Shown here in pieces: positions 24,786-36,577 of a stretch of 64,000 nucleotides of DNA (position 1 is its first letter; each line of letters begins with the position of its first letter). Made by a program: the position numbers and the translations under genes. The DNA is from Ceratopteris richardii (lineage: Eukaryota; Streptophyta; Polypodiopsida; Polypodiales; Pteridaceae). Below the pieces are notes generated by a model. That model was not told the DNA's origin, did no database searches, and worked only from the letters and a program-made list of their open reading frames with translations. The DNA lies in NCBI GenBank assembly GCA_020310875.1, contig CM035433.1, forward strand, positions 106,811,258 to 106,875,257. Direction: 5' to 3'.

Positions 24786-27700
24786 CTAGGCTAGGGTGTG
24801 CTTTGCTATGTGGATACCTTTTGCAAGATCAGCCTCTAGTTTAGCCTGGTTGATCGCCTCAGGTTCCTCTGGTGGTGGGAGCCGATAATATGTAGAATAC
24901 ATTAGTTGTTCACAGGTGAACATCTGTAGTAGATGTGTCGGTCGACTAATGAAGACCTGAGAGTGATATTCCCAAAATCCATCCATAAATATTTCTTCAA
25001 ACGTCATTTTGTAGCCAGTAGGCAAATATTTGATCCAATAGTGCCAAGTGTAACACACCCGTATTGATGATTGTCATATCGTATGCAAGGTCTCCATTGC
25101 CATGTTCAAAACCTAGGGTGTTGACGTGAGGTGCCTTGACTCTATGAAAGATTTTAAACACTGTTTGCATCATGTAAACAATTTTAATGGTTATCTTCGC
25201 GGCTATGTCAGTCATGCGATGAAGTCGGGGGAGCTAGTGACGTATGGTCGTCATCATGTAGCCTACTGTCGGAGGACTTCACGATGGTACTAAATAGGGA
25301 TAATTTAGCCAATCCTTGCATTGCTTATTATTTTGAACTATTATAGCGAATGCAGTCTAGGAACGACATCATGGCATTGGACCATAGCACGAATTGTACT
25401 TCAAATGTAGAGGGTCCTTCGTCCTTGTATGCATCATTTCTGGATATTCTTGCAGAAGCTCCTTGCACCTATTGGGCTGAAAGATTTTACCTTTTTTCCA
25501 CCTCTAGAGGTAGATCTTCAGGCTTGAACTGAGTGGCATGCGTCGATTTCTTCCTAGTTTCCTTTTCAATCTCCAACTGGTATTCCGCCATATACAAAAA
25601 ATAAAGTTTTTATTGAAGCTCATTGATGGATATATACCTTCATGGCGCCAGTTGAGCAAGATAAGGTGATTACATGATGTGTTCTTCTATGAGGGCCATT
25701 GCATGGAGTTGTACCTCTATGCACGCTCAGTGGGTCTTCCCAAGCTCTTCAACTAATTTGAGCCATGCGGGAGTAGGAAGCTCAAATGTGTCCTGCCCTT
25801 CTGCCATGACACATCCGCCTGGGGCCGGTTGTGGTTCATATTCTTCTTCATAAGTTGCCTCTACCGAGATTGAAATTGTCTCTTCATCCACTAGGATTTT
25901 GGGTGGGGAGTCAAGTCTTGGGGGCTTTGACTGGGCTGCAACCTGGGCTTGGATGCCAATGACACGTGCTTGTAATGTGATGAGTTCTTCCATGATTTTT
26001 GGAGGTGTGATCTCTTGAACACTGGGTTGTTGTATAGGTGTTTATAGTCATAAAGTAGTGTGTTCATGCTGTATGCACTGATATTCTTCATTGATCAGGT
26101 CATAATCTTCGAGTAGACACACATGATCATCCAAGAGTAACTTCATGGTCTTGGAGGGGACTGCTTTAAATCTGTTTGGACTGATTGGTTCATCGGGTTT
26201 TTCCATGGCTGCTTCAAAGTTTTCACGATTCTCTTCTTGTAATCTTTGGTTCTCTTCCTTAGCAGCTGCAAGGTGTCTTCTTAGGAGCCTCATGTTTCTT
26301 GTCAGCATTGCATTACGTACAACCTGGACTCGTAGTTGTTCCTCTATTTTGGTCACAACTTCTTTCCAACTCCATCGAGTGATAGACATCATGGAGTTCT
26401 CGGTGACGTGCGTTAAGGGAAGCATTCTAAATGGTCAATGAGTTCAATTGGGCCTGTAGTTGTGTGGTGGTCTATTGCAAGGCCTGGTAGTTACTTTCAA
26501 GGGAGGCAAATTCATTCGTGACTTGATTCATACATGCGAACCTTTGACTAAATGTGGTGTCTACTATGGGTGATAATAACAATGATGTGGTGTGTGAAGA
26601 TGATGGTGTTGTGGTGGTAGATGCAGAGGGAAGGGAAAATGGGGTAGGGGCAGTGAATGCTATCATGATAGTAGAAAATTGTGATGTGCCGATATGGTGT
26701 GGTGAAATTGTGGATGTGAGTGATAGTAGAGAATTGTGATGTGTCGATATGGTGTGGTGAAATTGTGGATGTGAGCGGTGGTGCAGTGGGTGGTGAAATA
26801 TCCATGTCATTGGATGTGTTATCGAGTGAACTAATGGTGAAAAGTGGTGTGACTATGGGTGGAGGAGTGGGTGTGAACACCGGATTTACAAACATTGAGG
26901 AATATATGACCTTTTGAGATTCGTGGATTAGTTGGTGTAGAGGAGAAGACAAAGGTGATGTAGTCAGACTAGGAGAGGATACTGGTGAAAAGGTCATTGG
27001 TCAAGGAAATGGGAAAATAGATCATGGAGGAAGGGGAAAGGAAGAAAGGGAAGGGGTGAGGAACGAATTAATTAGGGTTGGGGGAACTAGGGTCAAGGTA
27101 ACAGGGATTGAGATTTCAGGTAGAGTTTGGGGTACTCGAGATGCTATGGCTTTTGCTGCAGCACTTACTATGAATTGGGAGAGCTTAGGTGATTTGGGAT
27201 GCACTTGGGAAGTTGGGTGTATAGGAGAGGGAAGAGTGCCAATTGATGTGGAGGTGATTTCGATGGTTGTGGCTAGTAGGGATGCTAAGGATTGTGGTCG
27301 GAAGTCGATGATGATCGTTTCACCTACAAGTGGTGATTCAGGTGGGGGTTCAGAGACTAATCATGCTTCTTCTAGATGTTGGGAGGACTGGGTATCTGTG
27401 GGGACTTGTATGTATTGTCTGGGCATTGACATTAAATGTATGCATCGAGGGTCAAATTGCAGCAGTGGCTTCCTCTTTAAGAAATGGAGTGCTTCGACTG
27501 TACCCACTGACTTGATTAGTTATTTAAAGCCCTCTACAAAGGAGGCTTTGAATCCCCCGTTGGCTAACTCTTGTTGTAATATTTCTTGACTTTGCTCTTT
27601 TGATAACTGTCGGTTTGCCCGCATGGCTTGCATATTATGATAGAGTTTTTGAATAGCCAGTGTGTATGCAGCGGCTTCAAAGGCATCCTCTTCATAGGTG

Positions 27701-29210
27701 CTAGTATCACCTTGGGCTTCAGTTTGCTGCTTGCTCTTCATGCTGGTCATCATCTTGTGAATCTGGACTGTTTTGGTTGGCTTCATTGTTTAGGTCGTCA
27801 TTATCTATTACTGTCTGATCTTCCTCTTCTGAACTTGACACTACTTGTTCCCATTGTTGATTAGGTGGTGAAGTGGGGTAATTGGGCTGTTCATATTCTT
27901 GGAAGAAAAATTGTCCTTTTGAAAACTAAAATTCATTGGAAAAAGCATCTTGCATTTCAAAATCAAATGTAGTATTCATGGGTTCAGCCTCTAGGTTAGG
28001 TATCAGAAAAGTGAATGCATCCACACTCACAGTGGTAGGGGGCTCTTTGACTTCTAATGTGGTGGCTTGAGTGGTGGCTTTGGAGGTGAACACGGCAGTG
28101 GTGGTGCCTTCAATTACTGTGGGATGTGATAAATGAATGCGTATTGGAGGTATAGGTGCAGCAGGTTCTGTGGGAGATTGCTGAGGGGATGGTTGTGGTG
28201 AAGGTGATTCAGGGATTCATAAACATGGTATGGTTCCCCTCATACGCTTTCTTGCCCTAGCTTTGATTGATTTGCAAGCTTTTTTTGAGGTTCCTTTAAA
28301 CTGCATGAGCTCCTCATTAGTCATAGCTCGCTCAACTGGTATATCATAAGCTAGAGACATGTATACTATTCTTGTGAGGGCACAAAAGCCATGGATGATA
28401 TGCTTTCAGAACCGTCTTTGTTGGGCTAAGTATAATTGATCTTGAATCCAGCTAGCAAGATCGATCATTTGAGGGTCTGTATTTGCCAAGTACAACCCAA
28501 ACCAAATACACTTTTGGGGTATTGTGAAATGGTCCTAAGCAGGGAATGCAAAATGTTGCATACAAATACATAGTGACTTGGATATCTCTAGGGTGATGGC
28601 AGAAATGTTTGCCCATTTCAAAATGTCACCCCTTTTCATTGGCTCGAGAATGAGCCTCTCTCTTTCTATTGGAGTGTGAGTGCCATCTTTAGGGCGGATC
28701 GAATGAGATCGTCGAGAGATAGAATTTCTTATAAGGGGATCATTAACTAGCGAGGGCAAAATGAAGGTTCCTAGCAGTTCCTTCCTCACAAGGGGTTCAA
28801 GGGTAGTCACCAAATAGAAGCATTGATAAAAATATGGTTTAGGCAAGGGTGCAATAAAATACTATGTGAAACCAACCCTAGCCCAAATAGGTCCTAATTC
28901 CTTTGAGTTCTTAAGGTCTTCGAACTCTTGTGAGAAGAATTGATATCTTCCCCATGTGTCTCCACTAAAACAAAGCATTGCATCATAGATGAAGGTAGCA
29001 TCCGCCAGAGGGCTTGCAAGTCCTTAGAACCAATGGGAGTTGCTATGTAATTGTTCAGTTTGTCCCAGGGGAGGATCTTCAATTGGCATTGGACCCATAA
29101 AATCTTGAAACTCCAGGGGCTTCATAGCAGGGTAAGGTTGAGCTGACAAGGTACCGAAATTTATTGCTAGTGTACTAGTGCCAGCCTCAGAAGTGCCTTC
29201 ACTTTGCACG
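24786..29210 (-). pseudogene. E1 extra ORF between integrase and 3' LTR (decayed)
   Basis: Minus-strand frames in series, with stops and shifts. 29209-29024 and 28846-28535 form a globular-looking N-terminal part (GDILKWANISAITLEISKSL). About 28500-28230 holds QMIDLASWIQDQLYLAQQ and then a Lys/Arg-rich segment. About 28200-26470 is Pro/Ser/Thr-rich. 26425-26048 is a coiled coil (LLRRHLAAAKEENQRLQEEN). 25993-25727 is acidic and Pro-rich, and 25058-24786 is the end (MTFEEIFMDGFWEYHSQVFI). Plant Ty3/gypsy elements of the Athila and Tat groups are known to carry extra ORFs here. I recognise no domain and do not claim an envelope function. Around 26671-26781 a 55-bp unit is duplicated. Confidence 0.5.
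26671..26780. repeat. 55-bp tandem duplication
   Basis: GTAGAAAATTGTGATGTG at 26671 and GTAGAGAATTGTGATGTG at 26726 begin two near-identical 55-bp units. Confidence 0.85.
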
Positions 29211-30373
29211 ATGATATGTGCATAGATGATCTGCTACAAAAGGATAACACATTAGTAACTCGTGCAACCTTGTGTTGTGAGGTGGTTGATGTAGTGATTT
29301 CTCAGAAACTAATGCAGGTCACTAGACAACATACATGCTTTAGTGCATACATTGCTTTTGATGAGATTATATTACAAGTGATAGTGGGTTAGTGAGGGTG
29401 AATTTATACAAGGTTTAGTGGTGGATGAATTAATACAAGGATGAAGGTTAGTCGAGAGAGGTGTTATGTCATACAAAGGATGGTGTGGAGGTTTTTGGAC
29501 ATGTTTTGACATCCATTTTCTAAGAGTTGGTGTGTGGGTTTGGTTCTTTGGTTGATGGACAAAAGATGGTTCTAGCAACAGTAGTGTCGATGGGTGGAAT
29601 GATTTCAAAGGGGTGCATATTACATGGCTTGGGTTTTGAGCTAAAAGATAGTTTTTGGGTACCCAAATCTACGTGGAGTTGCGTCGGCTTGTTAGGTACT
29701 TCTTGGCGATCCAAATTTGTCAGCTTCTCATCGATGGAGAAGAAGGTCGAGGGGATGTTGGGTGGAGTATCTACTTCTACCTTGGCTTCTTCTCATCAGG
29801 GTCTACATTGTTGGAAACTATTGGTGCTTTCTGACCTTTGGGCACCCACACTTGCTTTGTGCTGGTTGCTTTGTCATGCTGATACTACTTTCTCCTTGGG
29901 GTCCTCTGGTAAGGTCATCGGTTTGTGTTCCTAAGTCATGGTTGAATTCTCTATGGTTGAGGATGAGAGGTTTGTTCGATGCTCTGCTTTGGAAAAGAAG
30001 GGAGGTCCAACACTTACATGACCTACCCATCAGGAAGTGAGGCATTCTATACAAAAAATCTAGGTAGGTCCACAGGAAGTGTGGAGAATGGGCCTGGAGG
30101 GACAATAGTGCCCATTTGGCCGCTGATGTAACCAACCTAACTGCTAATGTAATCCTTTTGTTGTTCAAAGGAACTCCAAGGAAACATCTCTTGACATCCT
30201 CCTGAGTGGCAACTATGCATCACCAAATCCTTGTGAGTTGACATTGGATTGATCTGAATTATCTGACTAATTTGTCCAAAATTCTTTCGATCCTCCTTTG
30301 CATTCATTTCATCTAGTCTAGGGTTACGTTCCTCAGGCGAGGTATTGTTAGGGAATTCAAGTGATATCACTCA
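29211..30373 (-). other. E1 region between retropepsin-like domain and extra ORF
   Basis: Short open minus-strand frames (30370-30137, 30168-29818, 29714-29520) without a recognised domain. They are probably decayed parts of E1 coding sequence. Confidence 0.35.
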
Positions 30374-30646
30374 CTACTGGTCTAAGGTCTTGACTTGGAG
30401 AGAGCCTTGTCCAAGGTTTAGGTCCACTGAGTGATCATATAACCAATCTTGGCCAAGGATTAATGGTTCTATCAAATCATTGTCATGGCACACTAGGAGT
30501 TTCATAGTCACAGTTATCTCATGCATGAGGATAGGAAGATCCACCTCACCCATGCAAGGGGTTTCCATGCATCCTAGCCCTATGAGGTATGCCTCAATTG
30601 GCCGCATTTTGAATCCTGAGTCTTTATAGTGGGACCACCTAATCAC
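30374..30646 (-). pseudogene. Retropepsin-like domain downstream of integrase
   Basis: The minus frame, read slightly upstream of its first ATG, contains ALIDSSATTNVI followed by MHEITVTMKLLVCHDNDL and LILGQDWLYDHSVDL. These are the active-site, flap and ILG..WL landmarks of retroviral-type aspartic proteases. The usual D-S/T-G-A triad reads DSSA, so Gly is replaced by Ser. It lies after the integrase, whereas E1 already has a protease at 44589-44906 in the normal place before RT. It could be a duplication, or a piece of another element fused here. Confidence 0.6.
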
Positions 30647-30743
30647 ATTAGTTGTAGCACTTGAATCAATTAAAGCCTTAAGCTCATGACGGGTGTTGCC
30701 TTATTCTAGCATGAGTGTAATGAATGGTCTTCTATCCACTATG

Positions 30744-32100
30744 CTAGGATGAGTACTTGACTTTGTTTGACACATGGCCATAGGATATCTCGGTGTTTCT
30801 TTGTAAATGTTGGTATCTATCCTTGAGCCATTGATGGTTATAATGTTCTCTCTCTAGTCCTTGTCTTCTTAGTTTCATGTGTTTAATGAGTTCTAGAGCT
30901 TCAGCCCGAGCTTCCTCTTGTATTCTCTTTTTTTCCTCCTTGTGCTTCTTTGCCAAAGTGAGTCTTCTAAGCATATCCACCAGAAGAGGTTCTTGATAAA
31001 TCTTGACTCTACAACCACTATTATAATTAGGCATTATCTCTCCTTCTAGTGTGGCTAGTTGTAGTGCTCCACTTGTTGGTAGTCTATTAATAATCATAGG
31101 TCCATAACCACATTTCTCTAGCTTCCATGCATGTTGTTTTAGTGTATACACTATGACTAAGTCACCTTCTTTGAAGCCTTTATCTTTCATATGTGCATCA
31201 AAATAGGTTTTTTTTCGCTTCTTGGCTGCATATATGTCTGCTGCCACTTTCAGCCTGGTTTCTTCTAATCGTTCCAAGTCCATTATCCTTGATGATAATT
31301 CATGGCGAGTCCACTGATGCTCTTGTGCAACCTTAAGGGTGGGTATCAAAAAGTCCAAAGGGAGCACTACATTTTGACCAAAAACCATATGAAAGGTAGT
31401 AGCATTGAGTATAGACTTGTAGGCCACTCGATATGCCCAAACATCATGATGTAACTGTTTATCCCAATCTGAACGTTTATTGTTCATGAGTTTCGTTTAT
31501 ACATTACAAAGGATCTTGTTAGTACTTTCTGCTTGACCATTGGCCCGAGGATGATATGGTGCAGATTTCTTGTGAATCACCATAAAATCATGTAACAAAT
31601 ATTCAATGACTTGGTTTAGAAAGTGAGTTCCTCGATTGCTCACTTATTCTATAGGCAATCCATATCTCATAAAGACATTTTCAAATAATAATTTTCCAGT
31701 CGTGTGTGCATCATTCTTTCTGGTAGCCTTAGCATCTACCCATTTGGGGAGATAATCTGTTGATACTATAATGTATTCAACATGAGTACCTTTAGCAGGG
31801 GGGTTAATGGGTCCTACAAAGTCTATACCCCACTTAGAGAATGCACGTCTTCCCATGATGGGTTTCAGTGGCATTTCATCTCTATGAGTAGGAAATTGGG
31901 TTTTTTGGCACACATCACATCTCTTAACATAGGTATGTGCATCCATGTGAAGAGTGGGCCACCATAATCTTGCAAACAATATGGCTTTGATTATCCTATC
32001 TAGGCCAAAATGACCTCCTCCAACACCTTGGTGTGCATCTCTAATATGCTCAAATAATCACTCTCATGAGCACATTGTCTCAGGTATCTGGCTCTCCCTC
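30744..32100 (-). pseudogene. E1 integrase
   Basis: About 32080-31980 carries the start of the zinc-binding region (GVGGGHFGLDRII). 31979-31644 holds CDVCQKTQFP, the first catalytic Asp in KWGIDFVGP and the second strand (YIIVSTDYLPKWVDAKA). About 31640-31500 holds SNRGTHFLNQ (Asn in place of the usual catalytic Asp) and NGQAESTNKIL with the catalytic Glu. 31487-30744 is the C-terminal part (KGFKEGDLVIVYTLKQHAWK) and a long charged helix-like tail. A stop or frame change occurs at about 31644 and another at about 31490, so the gene is dead. No chromodomain is visible. Confidence 0.85.
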
Positions 32101-32309
32101 GATTGTATAGGTTATCACCAATGAGTATGTAGTCTTAAGCTTCCTGCTCTAGACTTCGTTGTCTTGCTAATGTCATTCCTTGAGGGAATTTTTTCATCCT
32201 CAAGTATGTCACCATTGTGGGTATGTCTCATGTTAGAATGAGCACATAAGTCGTACACATAAACTTCTAGGTTTTTGTGTAGGAATTCCTCCAAGACATG
32301 ACACATTAA

Positions 32310-33102
32310 TCATTAAAAAGCGGCGAGTGCATTTGTCAGCCCAAATGGCATCACAAAAAATGCAAAAACACCCCACTCTATGGGAAAGGCTGTCTTATGT
32401 TGATCTTCAAGAGCAATGGCTACCTGATTATAGCCTAAGAATCCATCAAGAAAGCTGTAGACTTCCTTGCTTGCAACTCATTCCAATAGATGTTCCATAA
32501 TACGAAGAGGATAACTATCTCTAATCGTGGTAGCATTAACTTTTTTAAGGTTAATAAACATGCAATTTCCATTTTTCTTGGGCACTACCACAATAGCGGA
32601 TACCCATTCAGTATGCTCAATTTCATAAATAAATCCTGTTTCTATCAATCGATCTATCTCCTCTTTAATCTTGGCAGCATAATTATCATTATAAGTGTAT
32701 GGTTTCTGCTTGGAAGATTTAGCCTTTGGAGTCATAGGAATTCTATGAGAGCATATATCTAGGTCTACTCCTTTCAAGTCCTTCTAACTCCATGCAACAC
32801 ATCTCTATATTCTTTTAATAGCGCAATTAACTTTTCTTCTTCTTCTTCTGTCAAATCATGCCCTATGTATGCCTTTTTCTTCTCCATCTTTTGTTGTGAG
32901 TAATATTTTTTTGGTTTTCTCTTGATTATCATATACTTCTCTAATGCTTGCTTCTCGTTTAGGCATCTGTACCATGATTCTTCTATCTTCTATCTCATAC
33001 TTTTTAAAGTTCTCAAGCACTTCCATGAGGGGTTCTTCCTCTTTTTTCTGAGGTGCTCTCTCTCTTCTTTTTGTTCTTACTTTCTTTACATTCTGTGAGT
33101 GA
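32310..33102 (-). pseudogene. E1 reverse transcriptase, truncated
   Basis: 33102-32856 encodes the linker before RT (LMEVLENFKKYEIEDRRIMV). 32777-32478 encodes fingers and palm (IDRLIETGFIYEIEHTEWVS, then VPKKNGNCMF). About 32480-32330 continues FLGYNQVAIALEDQHKTAF and VMPFGLTNALAAF. The catalytic strand, in the frame that starts at 32306, reads LEVYVYDLCAHS, that is YVYD in place of YVDD. Sequence then jumps to integrase-proximal sequence by about 32100, so the thumb, connection and all of RNase H are missing. Stops and shifts are present. Confidence 0.85.
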
Positions 33103-33107
33103 CTTGG

Positions 33108-33228
33108 TGTTGGCAACAATCAAGGTACCCAAGGACTCACAAGACAAGGAAGTCAAAGAAGGGATTCACAGCGAAGAGAAAGCACAAGCAGACAAAGTAG
33201 TCAACGAAGATCTGGCAAGTAGGCCATT
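33108..33228 (+). repeat. Inverted copy of the E2 LTR start
   Basis: Matches the reverse complement of about 43830-43949 and diverges after GATCTGGCAAGTAGGCC. Any peptide read across it is from LTR sequence. Confidence 0.8.
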
Positions 33229-34972
33229 GTTGGAAAGATTTCAACCTTTCCGTTGATGACCAGAGAAAATGAAAACAACTTTATTGGTGATCTCAAACCT
33301 TTTATATCACTGTTGATTAGTTGTTCTGGATTGGAATTAACCACTTTGAAAGTGTTTATAGGTACAAATGATGATGAAGATTCTATGTTCATATTAGGGT
33401 TTACCCTAATTTTACATTTAATGAGTATTTTATATTTATACATGCAAGATTCATGGGTATATAACCCTAGGGTTTCATAAGTTCATATGATTTTATGTCA
33501 GTTGGGTTAATCCGAAGGGTCTCAAAAGATTCTAATGGGTTACTGTTAGGGTTTATTTTAATGTGAATGGATTAATGAGAGGGTTCAGAAGGGTTTTAAG
33601 GGGTTTTAGTGTGCAAAATGAGTGGGAATGAAGATTAGCCTTAGTTTAAAGGGTTGAAACAATTAATATCTAATGAAATTAATCTATATTTAAACATTGG
33701 TTAAATTACAAAATTAAATTATGGTTTAGTTTGTTAATTTAAATGTGTGTGTATTTAAATACTAAGGTTCTAATTAATTAAAACCTTAAACTAAGTTTAA
33801 TTTAGAAGAAATATTTAATTATGAAAAAATAAGGTACTTGAATTAAAAATAAATTATGAAGTGGATAAATTATGAGTGGTGAATGTGAGTAGTGTTTAAA
33901 AGTGTGGTGTGAATTAAGTGTGTAACTAAAGTAGCTAAAGTAGTTAGTTTAAAGTGTGGTAGTTATGTGTGCAAGATAAAAGAGTGGTCTAAACCAATTA
34001 TGCATTTAAAGTGCAAAAAATATGTATAGAAAGGTATGCATGAGCATGAATGTGCATGAGTGTGTAAGAGCTTTAGAGCATGTGCATGAGTGAATGCTTG
34101 TATATATTAGAAAATATGCATCTTAGCATGTGCATTAGTGTGTGCATGGTTAGTATGTATGATGTGAATGTATGCATTCTAGCATGTGAATGTTTTAATT
34201 AATATATGCATGTGTATAAATGCATTTAAGTGTTAGTATGAATGTGCATTTACCTAATGTTAGCATGTGCATGAATGATTGTTAGCATGCATGAGCACGT
34301 GTATGCTTTAATGTATGTGACTAATGTCTTTTAAGTTTCTTAATGATTCTTGTATTATTACTAATATCCTAATGTTTTTGCAGAAACATTGAAGATGACA
34401 GAGAAATTGAAGAATTGAAGAAAAGTGAAGAAAAGTGAAGTGACAGATTGAATATCGCGAATGTTTCTTGCAGAAACATTCAAGATTAAAGAGAGAAGTG
34501 CAGTGAAGTGACAGATTGAATATCGCGAATGTTTTTTTCAGAAACATTCAAGATTAAAGAGAGATTGAAGTGAAGTGAAGTGAAGTGAAGTGACAGATTG
34601 AATATCGCGAATGTTTTTGCAAAAACATTGAAGATGACAGAGAAATTGAAGAATTGAAGGAAAGTGAAGAAAAGTGAAGTGATAGATTGAATATCGCGAA
34701 TGTTTCTTGCAGAAACATTCAAGATTAAAGAGAGAAGTGCAGTGAAGTGAAGTGAAGTGAAGTGACAGATTGAATATCCCTAATGTTTTTTCTACAGAAA
34801 CATTCAAGATTAAAGAGAGATTGAAGTGAAGTGAAGTGAAGTGAAGTGACAAATTGAATATCGCGAATGTTTTTTCTACAGAAACATTCAAGATTAAAGA
34901 GAGATTGAAGTGAAGTGAAGTGAAGTGAAGTGACAGATTGAAGATCCATTTACCTTATATTTTCATTTAGTC
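33229..34972 (+). mobile_element. F-family 3' internal end plus LTR (truncated), plus orientation
   Basis: 33229-33543 matches the internal end of F (36578-36895, reverse complement). An LTR then starts TGTTAGGGTTTATTTTAATG at 33544 and matches the reverse complement of 41117-42568. It stops at about 34972, where the intact F LTR continues for about 300 bp more. E2 gag sequence begins at once on the right, so the junction is a truncation. Confidence 0.8.
34370..34960. repeat. Hairpin array, copy 1 (seven modules)
   Basis: Seven modules of about 70-95 bp each carry an inverted repeat of the type GAATGTTTC-ttgca-GAAACATTC, followed by AAGATTAAAGAGAGA or AAGATGACAGAGAAA and a run of GAAGT units. 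Hairpins lie near 34370, 34459, 34529, 34608, 34700, 34780 and 34865. Confidence 0.9.
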
Positions 34973-36382
34973 AATTACCCAGGCTAGAAGAACTATCTGA
35001 ATCTTTGTAGATTTTTGAAATCTCTAATTCCTCCCCTAGGTTATCCTCGATGTCGATGCACATGCGTACACACTCTTTCTATGGTCCTCGGGTCCTTTAA
35101 GTACACGTATGATCTCAACTTTGTACTTAGTAGTCCATCTAGGAATAAAGACACTTGTTTGGCTGGAGTGGGTAACTCAGAAACAGGACATCTCTCTAGG
35201 TATTGCCTAAACCTTCTTCCTGCAAGTCTTACTGTCTCTTGAGGGGTTTGCTTGAAACTGTGAATCAGTGAGGAAGTGTTATGCCTTATGCAACTCTTAG
35301 AGAACTCAATAATGAAAGCCTCTAGAAGTTGGTCTATGTTCTTGAAGTGTCTCTCATTTAGTGGTTGAAACCGCGTAAGAGCGGTGTTCCTAAGGGTTAG
35401 ACCAAAGGCATTGTACTGCGTGAACAGGTCCTCAACTTGTTCAGCTCTCAAGACTTGCCAAAACTCGGCCACATGATCATAGGGGTCTCTCGTGCCATCG
35501 AAGTAGTACTTGATGGACTTAACCAGCTGGGTTGGCCTCAAGGTTCTGATGTGCTCTCTAGGCCTTGGCAAGGGAAAATCATCAGCATCTCTTTGGTTTC
35601 TAGGTCTCTCGGGTTCCATTCTATCCTTTTCTGTTCGCGTTTGTTCTCTTCCCATTGGGTTGGCAAAGCTTACCTCAGGTCTTTCTCTATTCTTGTCTCT
35701 TTGAGCTCCATGAGCTTGGGATGTTCCAGCTCCTGGGTGACCATAAGACACATTAGATCTCGGTTGGGGGAAAATAAATTCACCCTTCCAAGTGTAAGCA
35801 TGCCTACCATGCTCTGTAACCACAAAGATCTTCTCTGAAGTGTTGTCTAGATAGGTCACTTTGCCTGGGCTATCGGGTTCTTTGAACTCATAGATCATGA
35901 TTGTTCCTATCTCATTTGACTGGTCAGGCTTATACCTCCAAAAAGCTTCATCAGTCTCTCAATTTAAAAGCAGGTCTATGCTCTTATTGTCTTGGGAAAC
36001 CCATTCGGGATTGAGGATTCTCGTTAGAACTGATTTACCTCGAGGGGTCCTAGGCTCTACACCTATGTTGCCTTGCTCTAGGTCACCTATGTCCGTCTCT
36101 AGAATCACATTACCAAATTCATATGTCCTATCTGGGTGGCTGGTTACTACGTATATGGTTCCTTCTTTGTCCAGGTATTCTCCATTTTCAAACTTGATTG
36201 TTGGATGCTCTAGTCCAATGGGTTGATCTCGGTTCTTGATCTGGACCACAGATCTTCCTAAGCTGTCCTCATAGATGCTAGCACCTAATCGGTTGGTTAT
36301 GAGGTATTCCAGCTGCATCTTGTGGGGGCCTTCTACCCTATGTAAATATGGCACACCTGAACTTCCTGTAAGTCTCCCCATT
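34973..36382 (-). pseudogene. E2 gag, main part (Ty3/gypsy capsid)
   Basis: 36390-35959 and 35898-34973 encode the gag of a gypsy element closely related to E1. Shared landmarks include LEY..TN.LGA.IYED and DQPIGLEHP, then the capsid core DPYDHVAEF.QVLRAEQVED, QYNAFGLTL.NTAL, and PAKQVSLFLDGLLS. The capsid core is open. One frameshift separates the two frames near 35930. The gene ends abruptly at 34973 before any zinc knuckle because the F-family LTR piece is joined there. The first part of the same gag is at 42569-42731, beyond the F insertion. Confidence 0.85.
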
Positions 36383-36577
36383 ATTAACAAATTAAACCAT
36401 AATTTAATTTTGTAATTTAACCAATGTTTAAATATAGATTAATTTCATTAGATATTAATTGTTTCAACCCTTTAAACTAAGGCTAATCTTCATTCCCACT
36501 CATTTTGCACACTAAAACCCCTTAAAACCCTTCTGAACCCTCTCATTAATCCATTCACATTAAAATAAACCCTAACA
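36383..36577 (-). repeat. F 3' LTR, truncated
   Basis: Minus strand starts TGTTAGGGTTTATTTTAATG at 36577 and stops after TTTGTTAAT, where the full LTR continues at 42375 and below. Confidence 0.8.

Noticed and set aside
26472..26997. Thr/Ser/His-rich ORFs as secreted mucin-like proteins
   Set aside because: They overlap in two frames within the P/S/T-rich part of the decayed E1 extra ORF, with a 55-bp duplication; no signal peptide.
33053..33256. 67-codon plus-strand ORF (KVPKDSQDKEVKEG...)
   Set aside because: At first taken for a pol linker. The stretch starts with TGTTGGC next to CTTGG and its inverted copy at 43830-43949 is an LTR start, so it is LTR sequence.
33700..34300. Telomere-like or centromeric satellite near AACCCTAA/TTAGGG words
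   Set aside because: The words are single occurrences within the F-family LTR and adjacent internal DNA, not tandem arrays.
34308..34949. ORFs rich in FNLSLHFTSLH over the hairpin array (also 41147-41751)
   Set aside because: Same peptide in several frames and both orientations; a shadow of the GAAGT/CACTT repeats, not a protein family.
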